From assembly GCA_020024155.1 (NCBI GenBank), contig JAHHUE010000029.1:1-19365 (forward strand): a stretch of 19,365 bases of DNA, given 5' to 3'. Position numbers and translations under genes: made by a program. Positions within the stretch are counted from its first letter, which is position 1, and every line of letters begins with the position of its first letter. The notes beneath the pieces were generated by a model. That model did no database searches and had not been told where the DNA came from. It saw only the letters and a program-made list of their open reading frames with translations. Origin of the DNA: Oscillospiraceae bacterium (GTDB lineage Bacteria > Bacillota > Clostridia > Oscillospirales > Ruminococcaceae). Below are positions 8,969 through 15,751 of this stretch, one piece after another.

Positions 8969-10315
8969 ATGACCAAACAATTTAAAAGTTTGATTATAAC
9001 TGCGTTTATTGCAATGGTATTACCTTTTTATGCTTTTGCAATATCTGATACAACAATTGATTTTATAGTGAATGGCGATAAAGCTAATGTTAATATCCAT
9101 CTTCAACATAAAGATGTTGGAGATGGAGCCACTGCCTTAATGATGAAATTTCATCTTGAAGCTGTTGTTGGTTCTTTGGAACAAGCACAAGTAAGTTTTG
9201 CTTTTGATGATAAAATGACTGGCACAGTGCAAAGATATAGTTATAATCAAGAAGAAAAAATTCTTACAGTATATGTTGCAGGTGCAAAAGAAGGAATTTT
9301 TAAAGGTGAAACTTTAAATCTTGGATATTTACAACTTACAAGCAACAAAGGTGATTATATAAAAGTTAAAATCACTTCTGGACTAATGGGAGAAAATGAA
9401 GAAGTAAGTGATGATTTGCAAATACTTACTGGTGGTACTACTATGACCTCATTAGCAACTCAAAGTGTTTCTGTTGAATTAGAAGCAGGTGAAAATGTAG
9501 TAAGTCCATCACCGGAAATAAAACCAACTCCGTCTCCGATTGTTACACCTGCACCAAATCAGACACAAGTTCCGGAAAAACCGTCAGTATCTGATGAAAA
9601 AGGTAAAACAGATAAACCAAAAAATAATAAAAAATATAGTTCAGAAGAAATAGCCAATCTTTTTGCAAAACAAAATGGTGTTGTAAAAATTGATGTATCA
9701 AAACAGACAAAGATTGACAAAGAAGTATTTGAATTGCTTAAAAATACACCAAATACACAGCTTAGACTTGAAGGCAATGGATATGTTTGGGTATTTGATA
9801 ATGCAGATATGAAAAATACAAATAATAGTGGTGTTGATTTTAATAGTTTTGTATCAACAAAAGTTAAATCAAGTACAGATAAAAAAATCAAAGCTTTTGT
9901 AAAAGATAAACAGTACTTTACATTTGAAACAGCGTATAACGGACAACTGCCATGTAAAGCAATTCTTGAATTGAAACTTGATAAAGGTATATATGCAGAT
10001 AAAACATTGATTGTATATAGACAGTCTGAAAAAGAAGAACCATATCTTGTGGCAGAAATTATTGCAAACAACGAGGGATTGGTATCAATACCATTGGAAT
10101 ATGGTTCTGCATATTTTATTATTGAAAAAGAACAAGTAAGTAGCAGTGAAATCAACTCTAATTCAACAGAACTTAATATGGATGTATCAAGTTCAATTGA
10201 TGAAATTCAAGATACTAACAGCAGTTCATCAAATATGAATGTAGTGATGATTATAATTTTGATTTCATTTGCAGTAATAATTGTGGCATTTATATTTAGA
10301 AATAAGAAAAAATAA
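8969..10315 (+). CDS. Membrane-anchored surface protein with N-terminal cohesin-like domain
   Basis: A 448-residue exported protein, 23 bases after the M60 peptidase gene with its own SD (AAAGGAGA), so co-transcribed. Signal peptide 1-24 (cleavage after AFA). Residues ~25-155 have the length and strand layout of a cohesin (about nine short beta strands, including a VSFAFDD turn and a LNLGYLQLTS strand), although identity to textbook cohesins looks low. A Pro/Thr/Lys-rich linker runs from ~175 to 222 (repeated PSP/PTP). Residues ~223-390 form a second domain seen in other clostridial surface proteins but unnamed by me. A Ser/Asn-rich stretch leads to a C-terminal membrane helix (~424-443) and RNKKK. 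It would display one cohesin on the cell surface and hold the dockerin-bearing peptidase. The cohesin call is moderate; the anchor topology is clear. Confidence 0.75.
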   Translation: MTKQFKSLIITAFIAMVLPFYAFAISDTTIDFIVNGDKANVNIHLQHKDVGDGATALMMKFHLEAVVGSLEQAQVSFAFDDKMTGTVQRYSYNQEEKILTVYVAGAKEGIFKGETLNLGYLQLTSNKGDYIKVKITSGLMGENEEVSDDLQILTGGTTMTSLATQSVSVELEAGENVVSPSPEIKPTPSPIVTPAPNQTQVPEKPSVSDEKGKTDKPKNNKKYSSEEIANLFAKQNGVVKIDVSKQTKIDKEVFELLKNTPNTQLRLEGNGYVWVFDNADMKNTNNSGVDFNSFVSTKVKSSTDKKIKAFVKDKQYFTFETAYNGQLPCKAILELKLDKGIYADKTLIVYRQSEKEEPYLVAEIIANNEGLVSIPLEYGSAYFIIEKEQVSSSEINSNSTELNMDVSSSIDEIQDTNSSSSNMNVVMIIILISFAVIIVAFIFRNKKK

Positions 10316-10350
10316 CATATAAAATAGCATTATTAGATATGAAGTAACAC

Positions 10351-10371
10351 AAAAAGTTAGACAGACTTTTT
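10351..10371 (+). terminator. Short hairpin after the peptidase operon, likely terminator
   Basis: AAAAAGT (10351-10357) / ACTTTTT (10365-10371) with a 7-base loop, 36 bases after the anchor gene's stop. The stem is short and A/T-rich, so it may act together with the stronger hairpin at 10393-10433. Confidence 0.5.
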
Positions 10372-10392
10372 AATAAAAATGTTCAAGAATCA

Positions 10393-10433
10393 AAAGGACT
10401 TGTTGTCTGCGTAAAGCAGATGACAAGCCCTTT
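10393..10433. terminator. Long stem-loop, probable terminator
   Basis: 18-bp stem (10393-10410 against 10416-10433) with loop GTAAA; only one mismatch and two G-U type pairs. Flanked by A and T runs, so it could stop transcription from either side. The nearest gene it serves is the anchor protein gene ending at 10315. Confidence 0.6.
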
Positions 10434-10596
10434 ATCTTTGACTTGATAAGTTTTATTGCAGCAATCAAGATATTAAATCAGCTTTACCTTGAAGTGCTAT
10501 ATAGTATCAAATTTTTGTAAGTATGGGAACTTGATTTCGAACCTAACAAAGAAATTTTAAATTAAAGCATCATTTAAACAGTTTCAATTACAGCGT

Positions 10597-10815
10597 ATGA
10601 TTTTGAAAATACCTCTGTATTTAAGTATAGCTGTTATTGTTACAGAATATGGTTATATAAATAAAAATGATTGTATTGACATCCAATTTCTTTATACTGC
10701 TATTTTTTATGGTGATTTTTTTATCATTGAAAAAGTATGGAACAATAGAGTTATACAATATAAAATAGATAGAGAATTTAACATAACGGTATCTTCTGAT
10801 TTGAGAATAATATAA
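10597..10815 (+). CDS. Doubtful small ORF (72 residues)
   Basis: A low-complexity 72-residue frame with no recognisable domain, no signal peptide and no Shine-Dalgarno sequence before its ATG; the frame is open back to 10561, so the ATG is arbitrary. Its one hint of reality is that a strong terminator follows at 10893-10930. It may be a fragment of a decayed gene or chance in AT-rich DNA. Confidence 0.2.
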   Translation: MILKIPLYLSIAVIVTEYGYINKNDCIDIQFLYTAIFYGDFFIIEKVWNNRVIQYKIDREFNITVSSDLRII

Positions 10816-10892
10816 AATTAGATGTTTGATAATAGGTAGTTGATACTATTTTGAATTAAATACACAAAATAAATTCCATTAAAATACAAAGC

Positions 10893-10930
10893 CTCTGCAA
10901 CAGGTGTAAAACTTGTTGCAGAGTTTTTTT
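10893..10930 (+). terminator. Strong Rho-independent terminator with no clear gene upstream
   Basis: Perfect 10-bp stem CTCTGCAACA (10893-10902) / TGTTGCAGAG (10914-10923) followed by seven T (10924-10930). The plus-strand T-run shows that a plus-strand transcript ends here, yet only the doubtful 72-residue ORF lies in front of it. Confidence 0.8.
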
Positions 10931-11123
10931 CTATTTGCTATTTTATGCTTACTACTTGATATATTTTTAGCAACTTTGAGTATTTGAAGATATTTTTTTA
11001 GTTAACATTACTTTATTTTAATTTTTTTACAAGAATTAAAACAGCGATTTTTTGTAAATGTTAATGTGTAAAATTTCATATATTTTAAATTTTTATTGTA
11101 TGATTAAATCGAAAACTGAATGA

Positions 11124-11273
11124 ACCATTATTAAACAGCGATAGTCAGAAGTAATTGCAGTTGCAAAAGCAAAAGGAATACGCTTTGGACGCCCACTAAA
11201 ATCATTACCGAAAAATTTCCATGAATTCTATCAAAAATGGAAAGATGGTAAGATTACTGGAACAGCAGCTTAA
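11124..11273 (+). pseudogene. Serine recombinase/resolvase C-terminal remnant
   Basis: The last 40 codons before TAA at 11271 (from about 11151) read VIAVAKAKGIRFGRP, then LKSLPKNFHEFYQKWKDGKI and TGTAA. This matches the end of the catalytic domain and start of the DNA-binding domain of Tn3-type resolvase/invertase proteins, whose usual text is KQREGIAxAKAKGxxFGRP. Lys-Gln-Arg is still readable just upstream (11133-11141) but is followed by TAG (11142). The helix-turn-helix that should follow and the whole N-terminal catalytic part are gone, so this is a scar of a former mobile element. Confidence 0.75.
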
Positions 11274-11413
11274 TCCTGCAATATTGCATTATCTACATTC
11301 CGTTACTAAGAAAAAATCTACGAAAAAAGTTAACATTATTGTAAAAGTGGCTATTTTGCAGAAAGGTATTATAAATTGTATTTTAAATTCCAAGTTATAA
11401 CTTTTGTTTTCAT
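11274..11413. other. AT-rich spacer with nothing recognised
   Basis: No frame with a start and ribosome binding site, no repeat or RNA fold that I recognise between the recombinase remnant and the terminator of the minus-strand ABC operon. The same holds for 10434-10560 and 10931-11123. The gene-poor tract 10316-11513 as a whole reads as decayed DNA. Confidence 0.5.
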
Positions 11414-11456
11414 AAAAATATGCACCTACAAAAGCAATAACCTTTGAGGTGCATAT
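11414..11456 (-). terminator. Rho-independent terminator of the lysine ABC operon
   Basis: 10-bp stem ATATGCACCT (11418-11427) / AGGTGCATAT (11447-11456), extended by CAAA/TTTG past a bulged A. Read on the minus strand it is followed by a T-run (plus-strand A's 11414-11418), and it lies 58 bases after the ATPase stop codon. Confidence 0.8.
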
Positions 11457-11513
11457 CGTTTGTAACAGGGTATTTATTTTTGTTTATATAACTGCGTATT
11501 TGAATATAGGTTA

Positions 11514-12260
11514 TTAGTTTTTGTGAAATCTAGTAAGAAATTCTTTTGTACGAGGGTTCTGTGGATTATTAAAAACATCATTAGGAGAGCCTTTTTCACA
11601 GATAACACCATCAGCCATAAAAACAACATAATTACTTACATCATGTGCAAATGCCATTTCGTGTGTTACAACAAGCATAGTCATACCATCGTTAGCCAAA
11701 GACTGCATAACAGAAAGAACTTCTCCAACCATTTCTGGGTCAAGAGCAGATGTAGGTTCATCAAAAAGAAGAACCTCAGGGTCCATTGCAAGAGCACGAG
11801 CGATTGCAACACGCTGTTTTTGCCCACCAGAAAGTTGACTAGGTTTTGCATTTATATATGGTGCCATTCCAACTTTTTCAAGATATTTCAAAGCATTTTC
11901 TTTTGCTTGTTCTTTGTTGCGTTTAAGAACTTTTGTTTGACCAATAATGCAGTTTTCTAAAACAGTCATATTGTCAAAAAGATTAAAGGATTGAAACATC
12001 ATACCAACACGTGAACGATATTCTGTTGTACCTGAATTATTTTTAACTATATCTTTACCGTGAAATAAAACTTTACCACCAGTTGGTGTTTCCAAAAGAT
12101 TTATACAACGCAAAAGAGTTGATTTACCTGAACCTGATGCACCTATTATACTTGTTACATCACCAGGACGCACAATAAAATCAATATCCTTTAAAACTTG
12201 ATGTGTGCCGAAAGATTTGGAAAGATGTTTTACTTCTAAAATATTATTTTCATTATTCAT
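11514..12260 (-). CDS. Polar amino acid (probably lysine) ABC transporter, ATP-binding protein
   Basis: Energises the importer at the inner face of the membrane. All ABC ATPase motifs are present: Walker A GASGSGKST, Q-loop MMFQSFNLF, signature LSGGQKQRVAIARAL, Walker B VLLFDEPTSALDPE and the switch histidine in VVTHEMAFA. The close match to the GlnQ/HisP group marks it as a polar amino acid importer. The frame extends to an ATG at 12269, but the SD AAGGAG (minus strand, 12271-12276) would be only one base from it; the ATG at 12260 (MNNENNILEVKH), ten bases away, is the more credible start, giving 248 residues. The SD overlaps the permease stop codon, so the two are tightly coupled. Substrate is inferred from the lysine riboswitch upstream of the operon. 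Confidence 0.93.
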   Translation of the reverse strand: MNNENNILEVKHLSKSFGTHQVLKDIDFIVRPGDVTSIIGASGSGKSTLLRCINLLETPTGGKVLFHGKDIVKNNSGTTEYRSRVGMMFQSFNLFDNMTVLENCIIGQTKVLKRNKEQAKENALKYLEKVGMAPYINAKPSQLSGGQKQRVAIARALAMDPEVLLFDEPTSALDPEMVGEVLSVMQSLANDGMTMLVVTHEMAFAHDVSNYVVFMADGVICEKGSPNDVFNNPQNPRTKEFLTRFHKN

Positions 12261-12274
12261 TTTCGGCATTCTCC

Positions 12275-13171
12275 TTAGTTATTATTTACTTTTAGTTGAG
12301 TTTTTTCTAACTGTTCCATATTTTTAATGTGAGCAGCTTCTTTGTTAAGTTCGTCATAAGGACTGCCTTTTGCAGGATAATTATATGTACCAGCAGAACC
12401 TACAAGCTGATCAGAATTTACAAGGTCGTAATTGTTGTTGCCGTCCATTTTTCTTTCTATCCAACGAAGAACAATAGATGCAAGCAATGTCATACTTAAA
12501 TATGCAACCATTTCAATTGAGGCAGAAGGGAAATACAAATATGTTGCACCAACTGCTGCACGGTGTACAGAGAATAATTCTCCGTAAGTAATAATGAACA
12601 TTACAGATGTATCTTTTATGTTGATAATAAGGTTGTTTCCGATTTGAGGAAGAAGAACGCGGAAAGATTGAGGAATTATAACATAAAGCATAGTTTGAAA
12701 GTGATTCATACCAATAGCTTTTGCACCTTCTGTTTGCCCGCGGTCAATAGATAAAAAACCACCACGAACAGATTCTGCCATATATGCACCTGTATTGATA
12801 GATACAATAAGCAATGCAGCAGTAAAAACATTATTAAAACGCATTTGATTTCCTGTAAAATATGGAAGACCATAGTAAATAAAAACAGCCTGCATTATCA
12901 TTGGTGTTCCACGGAAAACTTCTACATATATGCGAATTATTACTCGTATTAAACAGAGAAAAAATCGTTTTATTATATTATCATTTTTAGATGTAGGAAT
13001 TGTCTGCAAAATACCACAGATAAAGCCTATTATACAACCTATTATTGTAGCAAGTACGGCAAGTTTAAATGTGTTTGCCATACCTCCAAGATATTGGTTG
13101 CCGTATCGTTGCCAAGTTGATGAAATATCAGAACTTAACTGCGCACACTGCTGAATAAAAATCTGAAACAT
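12275..13171 (-). CDS. Polar amino acid (probably lysine) ABC transporter, permease
   Basis: Membrane subunit of the His/Glu/Gln/Arg/opine permease family (HEQRO). Hydrophobic helices start at about residues 32, 66, 97 and 170, and the cytoplasmic EAA loop that docks the ATPase is clear (GQTEGAKAIGMNHFQTMLYV). Only one permease gene is present, so it would act as a homodimer. The conserved part ends near residue 245 (LRWIERKMDG); a polar tail of ~54 residues rich in Asn, Tyr and Lys follows, longer than usual for the family. SD AAAGGA precedes ATG 13171. A terminator-like hairpin (13246-13274) separates it from the binding-protein gene upstream in the same operon. Confidence 0.92.
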   Translation of the reverse strand: MFQIFIQQCAQLSSDISSTWQRYGNQYLGGMANTFKLAVLATIIGCIIGFICGILQTIPTSKNDNIIKRFFLCLIRVIIRIYVEVFRGTPMIMQAVFIYYGLPYFTGNQMRFNNVFTAALLIVSINTGAYMAESVRGGFLSIDRGQTEGAKAIGMNHFQTMLYVIIPQSFRVLLPQIGNNLIINIKDTSVMFIITYGELFSVHRAAVGATYLYFPSASIEMVAYLSMTLLASIVLRWIERKMDGNNNYDLVNSDQLVGSAGTYNYPAKGSPYDELNKEAAHIKNMEQLEKTQLKVNNN

Positions 13172-13245
13172 ACAAGTGAAATCCTTTCTGGTGTTTTATA
13201 AATATACAAAAGACAACAGTTATAATATAACTTATAATTCATAAT

Positions 13246-13274
13246 AAAATAGGATGTATAATACATCCTATTTT
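13246..13274 (-). terminator. Intra-operon hairpin between binding protein and permease genes
   Basis: 14-bp perfect inverted repeat AAAATAGGATGTAT (13246-13259) / ATACATCCTATTTT (13261-13274) around one base, so the innermost pairs must open to form the loop. It is 20 bases after the binding-protein stop. Such a partial terminator would lower permease/ATPase expression relative to the binding protein, which is needed in excess. Confidence 0.65.
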
Positions 13275-13294
13275 CTATGTCAAAGGGATATAGA

Positions 13295-14187
13295 TTATTC
13301 GTTTATAGGTTGTATAGCAATTGCATCAGCCATTAAATTATTAAAATCATCAGCTGTCATCTTATTGAGAACACTATTGATAGAATCTTTGAGAACAGTA
13401 TTTCCTTTTGCAATTGAAACACCAATATTAACATTTTCTGCACGAATATCATCAGAGAATTTGAAGTAGCCATCTGTGCCAGAGAAATTAAGAATTTTCA
13501 TATTTGGATAAGCGACAATAGCACCTTGTGCAGTTGGCATATCTGTGCAAACAAAGTCAACCATATTTGTTGAGAGTGACATAATCATTGCAGGAGCACT
13601 TTCTGCTGCTGTCTGAATTTTAGCGTCTGGAATTTGTGGGAGGCATTGGTCATACCAAATTGTTGATTCCTGAGAAGTACATTTACCACCAGAAAGGTCA
13701 TTGATAGATGTAGCATTTGCATATGGACTGTCTGATTTTGTTACACATACCATTGTAGCGTAGAAATATGGGCCAGCAAAATCAACTTGCTGAGAGCGCT
13801 CAGCAGTCATAGATTGACCAGCTATAACAGCATCATAAGTTCTTGTTTGAACACCTGGCACAAGAGAACCCCAGTCAGATTGAATAACTTCAAGTTCCCA
13901 GCCATTTTCTTCGCAGATTTTTTTGCAATCATTACATCGTAACCGTTTGCGTAGCCACCTTCTACATTTGATACTGGAACAGCACCATTGGAATCATCTG
14001 TTTGAAGCCAGTTGTAAGGTGCATATCCACATTCCATAGCTATTGTGAGAACACCATCTTCAACACCTGACATATTTGCACCATTTGGTGAGTCAGCTTG
14101 ATTTGATGAGTTTTGTGAACCGCCACATGCAGTCATTGATACTGTTATAATTGCAGCAGTGATGATGGATAAGATTTTTCTTTTCAT
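13295..14187 (-). pseudogene. Polar amino acid (probably lysine) ABC transporter, substrate-binding lipoprotein, frameshifted
   Basis: A solute-binding protein (bacterial family 3) that would be tethered outside the membrane and deliver an amino acid to the permease. The lipoprotein signal is clear (MKRKILSIITAAIITVSMTA, then the lipid-attached Cys21). The N-terminal part reads in one frame (from 14187) to GYANGYDVMIAKK; the rest (EENGWELEV, SDWGSLVPGVQTRTYDAVIAG, onwards to TAA at 13295) reads in another. The break falls in a run of seven A on the minus strand (plus 13918-13924); eight would restore the usual KKICEENGW text and a protein of about 297 residues. The rest of the gene is well conserved, so sequencing error, slippage or very recent mutation are all possible. 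SD AAAGGAAG precedes the ATG. Confidence 0.85.
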
Positions 14188-14257
14188 AAATATTTCTTCC
14201 TTTCGAATTGTTTATCGCGGGAAGCAGAGGTGATTTACTTTGTTGCTGAAAGGAAAC

Positions 14258-14298
14258 AAAAAAACCATGACACTTTCCAGCATTGGAAAGTGTCATGG
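14258..14298 (-). terminator. Riboswitch expression platform: intrinsic terminator
   Basis: Perfect 15-bp stem (14265-14279 against 14284-14298) with loop of four and, read on the minus strand, a seven-T tail (plus 14258-14264). It lies between the lysine aptamer and the binding-protein gene. The 3' side of aptamer stem P1 includes TGACAC (minus strand, plus 14329-14334) that can pair with GTGTCA in the second arm of the terminator, giving a plausible antiterminator when lysine is scarce. Confidence 0.9.
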
Positions 14299-14332
14299 CG
14301 TACAGGCGAACTTATTAAAGGTTCTCTTGTGT

Positions 14333-14497
14333 CAATGATAGCACTCCACATTGCTGTGACAGTCTGCCGGATATTATCCGACAGCCCAGGTATATATTCC
14401 CGGCTGGAACAAAACCTTCGGCGAAAAACCCTTTCACTTACAGCGGCAGCCGACCGTAATCTGCAAGATACTGATGTTTTTCGCACCTCTACCATTG
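14333..14497 (-). ncRNA. Lysine riboswitch (L-box) aptamer
   Basis: On the minus strand the conserved L-box blocks appear in order: AGAGGTGCG, CAGTA, a GTGAAAGG element, TTCGCCGAAG, a short helix with CTGGGCTGTCGG and GGCAGACTGTCA, then GTGGAG and CTATC. Stem P1 pairs CAATGGTAG (plus 14489-14497) with CTATCATTG (plus 14333-14341), with one G-U pair. This region is clearly richer in G+C than its surroundings, as expected of a structured RNA. With the terminator at 14258-14298 it should turn the ABC operon off when lysine is plentiful. Frames across this region on either strand are chance. Confidence 0.95.
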
Positions 14498-14619
14498 TAT
14501 CGGAGCAATCTTCCGAAACAATCTATATATGCGATTATGCTTGCATGCTACCACTTATACACAAAAGTATCAATAGATTTGTGCATATAAATGAAAAAAA
14601 TAAATATTTATAAAAAACA

Positions 14620-14805
14620 ACATAATGTTTGATATAATTTGTAATTATATCCATAAAAATTAAATATAAAAATATACCTATAATTCAATATATTAAAGAT
14701 ACGTGATTAAAATTTATATCAGATTTAAGTCAAAAGGATGGTCAATTTATAAAGAGTAATATATTATTTTGTTGTTTATTTTATGTTATTTAATCTTAAA
14801 ATATT
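14620..14805. other. AT-rich divergent intergenic region
   Basis: Lies between the start of the riboswitch transcript (minus) and the Fe-S/copper operon (plus). No gene or repeat is visible; a clean promoter for the riboswitch transcript could not be picked out among the many A/T hexamers here and in 14500-14620. Confidence 0.5.
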
Positions 14806-14849
14806 TTTGTGATATGGTCACAAACAAAACTGGAATAAAATAGTATAAT
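14806..14849 (+). promoter_or_regulatory. Crp/Fnr-like operator and -10 of the Fe-S/copper operon
   Basis: Inverted repeat TTTGTGA-TATGG-TCACAAA at 14806-14824 (7+5+7, perfect arms), then TATAAT at 14844-14849. With transcription starting near 14856 the repeat centre (14815) is at about -41, the class II Crp/Fnr activation position, and the -35 hexamer (CAAACA) is poor, as expected of an activator-dependent promoter. The half-sites differ from the repeat at 2522-2536, so the regulator may not be the one in this window. Confidence 0.65.
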
Positions 14850-14875
14850 ATAAACATAGTTGGAGGTAATGTATT

Positions 14876-15073
14876 ATGGATAAGAAAAAAAGAAAAGCTG
14901 ATGTAAATACAAATCTATGTGTTGCTTGTGGTGCTTGTATGAAAGTATGTCCAAAAATTGCAATTACAGTTTATAAGGGAATTTATGCACAAGTTGATAC
15001 AGATAAATGTGTGGGATGTGGAATATGTGCAAAAACATGTCCAGCATCAATTATTGAAATAACTACATTGTAA
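14876..15073 (+). CDS. 2[4Fe-4S] ferredoxin
   Basis: A 65-residue soluble electron carrier with two complete cluster motifs: Cys15-x2-Cys18-x2-Cys21-x3-Cys25-Pro and Cys45-x2-Cys48-x2-Cys51-x3-Cys55-Pro. The basic N-terminal extension (DKKKRK) is unusual for an acidic clostridial ferredoxin and might aid docking to the membrane or to the next gene's product. SD GGAGG (14862-14866) is nine bases before ATG and only a few bases from the predicted transcript start, so the leader is very short. First gene of the operon; the membrane Fe-S gene follows 14 bases later. It probably feeds electrons to that membrane protein. Confidence 0.92.
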   Translation: MDKKKRKADVNTNLCVACGACMKVCPKIAITVYKGIYAQVDTDKCVGCGICAKTCPASIIEITTL

Positions 15074-15087
15074 CAGGAGAAAATTAT

Positions 15088-15666
15088 AATGAAAGCTAAG
15101 AAAAAATGGAATGATTACTTATGGATTGCAACAGCCACATATTTAATTTTAGGTTTTTTAATATATTATTTGCTTGGCTAGGTTTAATATGCTTTTTTGT
15201 TCCACTTATAATTTCCATAGTAAAGGGAAATAAATCATATTGTAACAGGTATTGTGGTCGTGGACAGCTTTTAGATATTTTGGGTAACAAATTTAAGTTA
15301 TCAAGAAAAAAGGATATGCCAAATTTTTTAAAGAGTAAATCATTTAGATATGGCTTTTTAATATTCTTCCTTGTTATGTTTGCCAATATGTTATTTTCAA
15401 CATACTTAGTTATGGCGGGGACAACTGATTTGAGAGAAGTTGTAAAATTATTATGGACTTTTAAATTGCCCTGGAATTTTGCATATCATGGTACACTTTT
15501 TGCGCCTTGGGTTGCTCAATTTGCTTTTGGATTTTATAGTGTAATGTTAACATCTACTTTACTTGGATTGGTTACTATGATACTTTATAGACCTCGTTCT
15601 TGGTGTGTATATTGTCCAATGGGTACAATGACACAGGGAATTTGTAAAATTAAAAATAAAGCATAA
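15088..15666 (+). pseudogene. FixG/NosR/NapH-like 4Fe-4S membrane protein, frameshifted
   Basis: An integral membrane iron-sulphur protein related to the NapH/NosR/CcoG (FixG) electron-transfer family. It starts at ATG 15088 (SD AGGAG at 15074-15078), with MKAKKKWNDYLWIATATYLI entering the first membrane helix; that frame stops at TAG 15178. The continuation (FFNILFAWLGLICFFVPL) is in another frame. The break is in a run of six T (15153-15158); seven would give an unbroken GFFNILFAW and about 192 residues. Cysteine motifs are CNRYCGRGQLL (facing the cytoplasm after helix 2) and WCVYCPMGTMTQ near the C-terminus, enough for one cluster. Helices lie at about 11-30, 32-50, 92-112 and 140-172 of the joined protein. 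The well-conserved text argues for slippage, sequencing error or very recent loss. Placed between a ferredoxin and CopA, it may be a cupric reductase. Confidence 0.8.
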
Positions 15667-15700
15667 TTTAATAAAATTTATTATTTAGATAAAAATATTT

Positions 15701-15731
15701 ATAGCTTGGATAATGTGCATAGCCAAGCTAT
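15701..15731. promoter_or_regulatory. Inverted repeat directly upstream of copA
   Basis: ATAGCTTGG (15701-15709) / CCAAGCTAT (15723-15731), perfect 9-bp arms around 13 bases, ending one base before the copA SD. No T-run follows, so it is not a terminator. It could be an operator for a copper regulator or an RNA stem that affects copA translation or marks an mRNA processing point. Confidence 0.55.
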
Positions 15732-15751
15732 GGGAAAGGAATATATTATTT

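Noticed and set aside
9559..10155. 198-residue frame on the minus strand inside the cohesin-like anchor gene
   Set aside because: It is antisense to a gene with signal peptide, linker and membrane anchor, has no SD, and its low-complexity Ser/Leu-rich text is typical of a shadow frame.
10351..10433. Terminal inverted repeats of an insertion sequence
   Set aside because: The text around AAAAAGTTAGACA resembles IS3-type ends, but no partner repeat, target duplication or transposase frame is found, and both hairpins work as terminators.
14230..14613. Overlapping frames of 127 and 86 residues on both strands
   Set aside because: They lie over the lysine riboswitch and its terminator; the conserved RNA blocks and stems explain the sequence, and no ribosome binding site or domain supports a protein.
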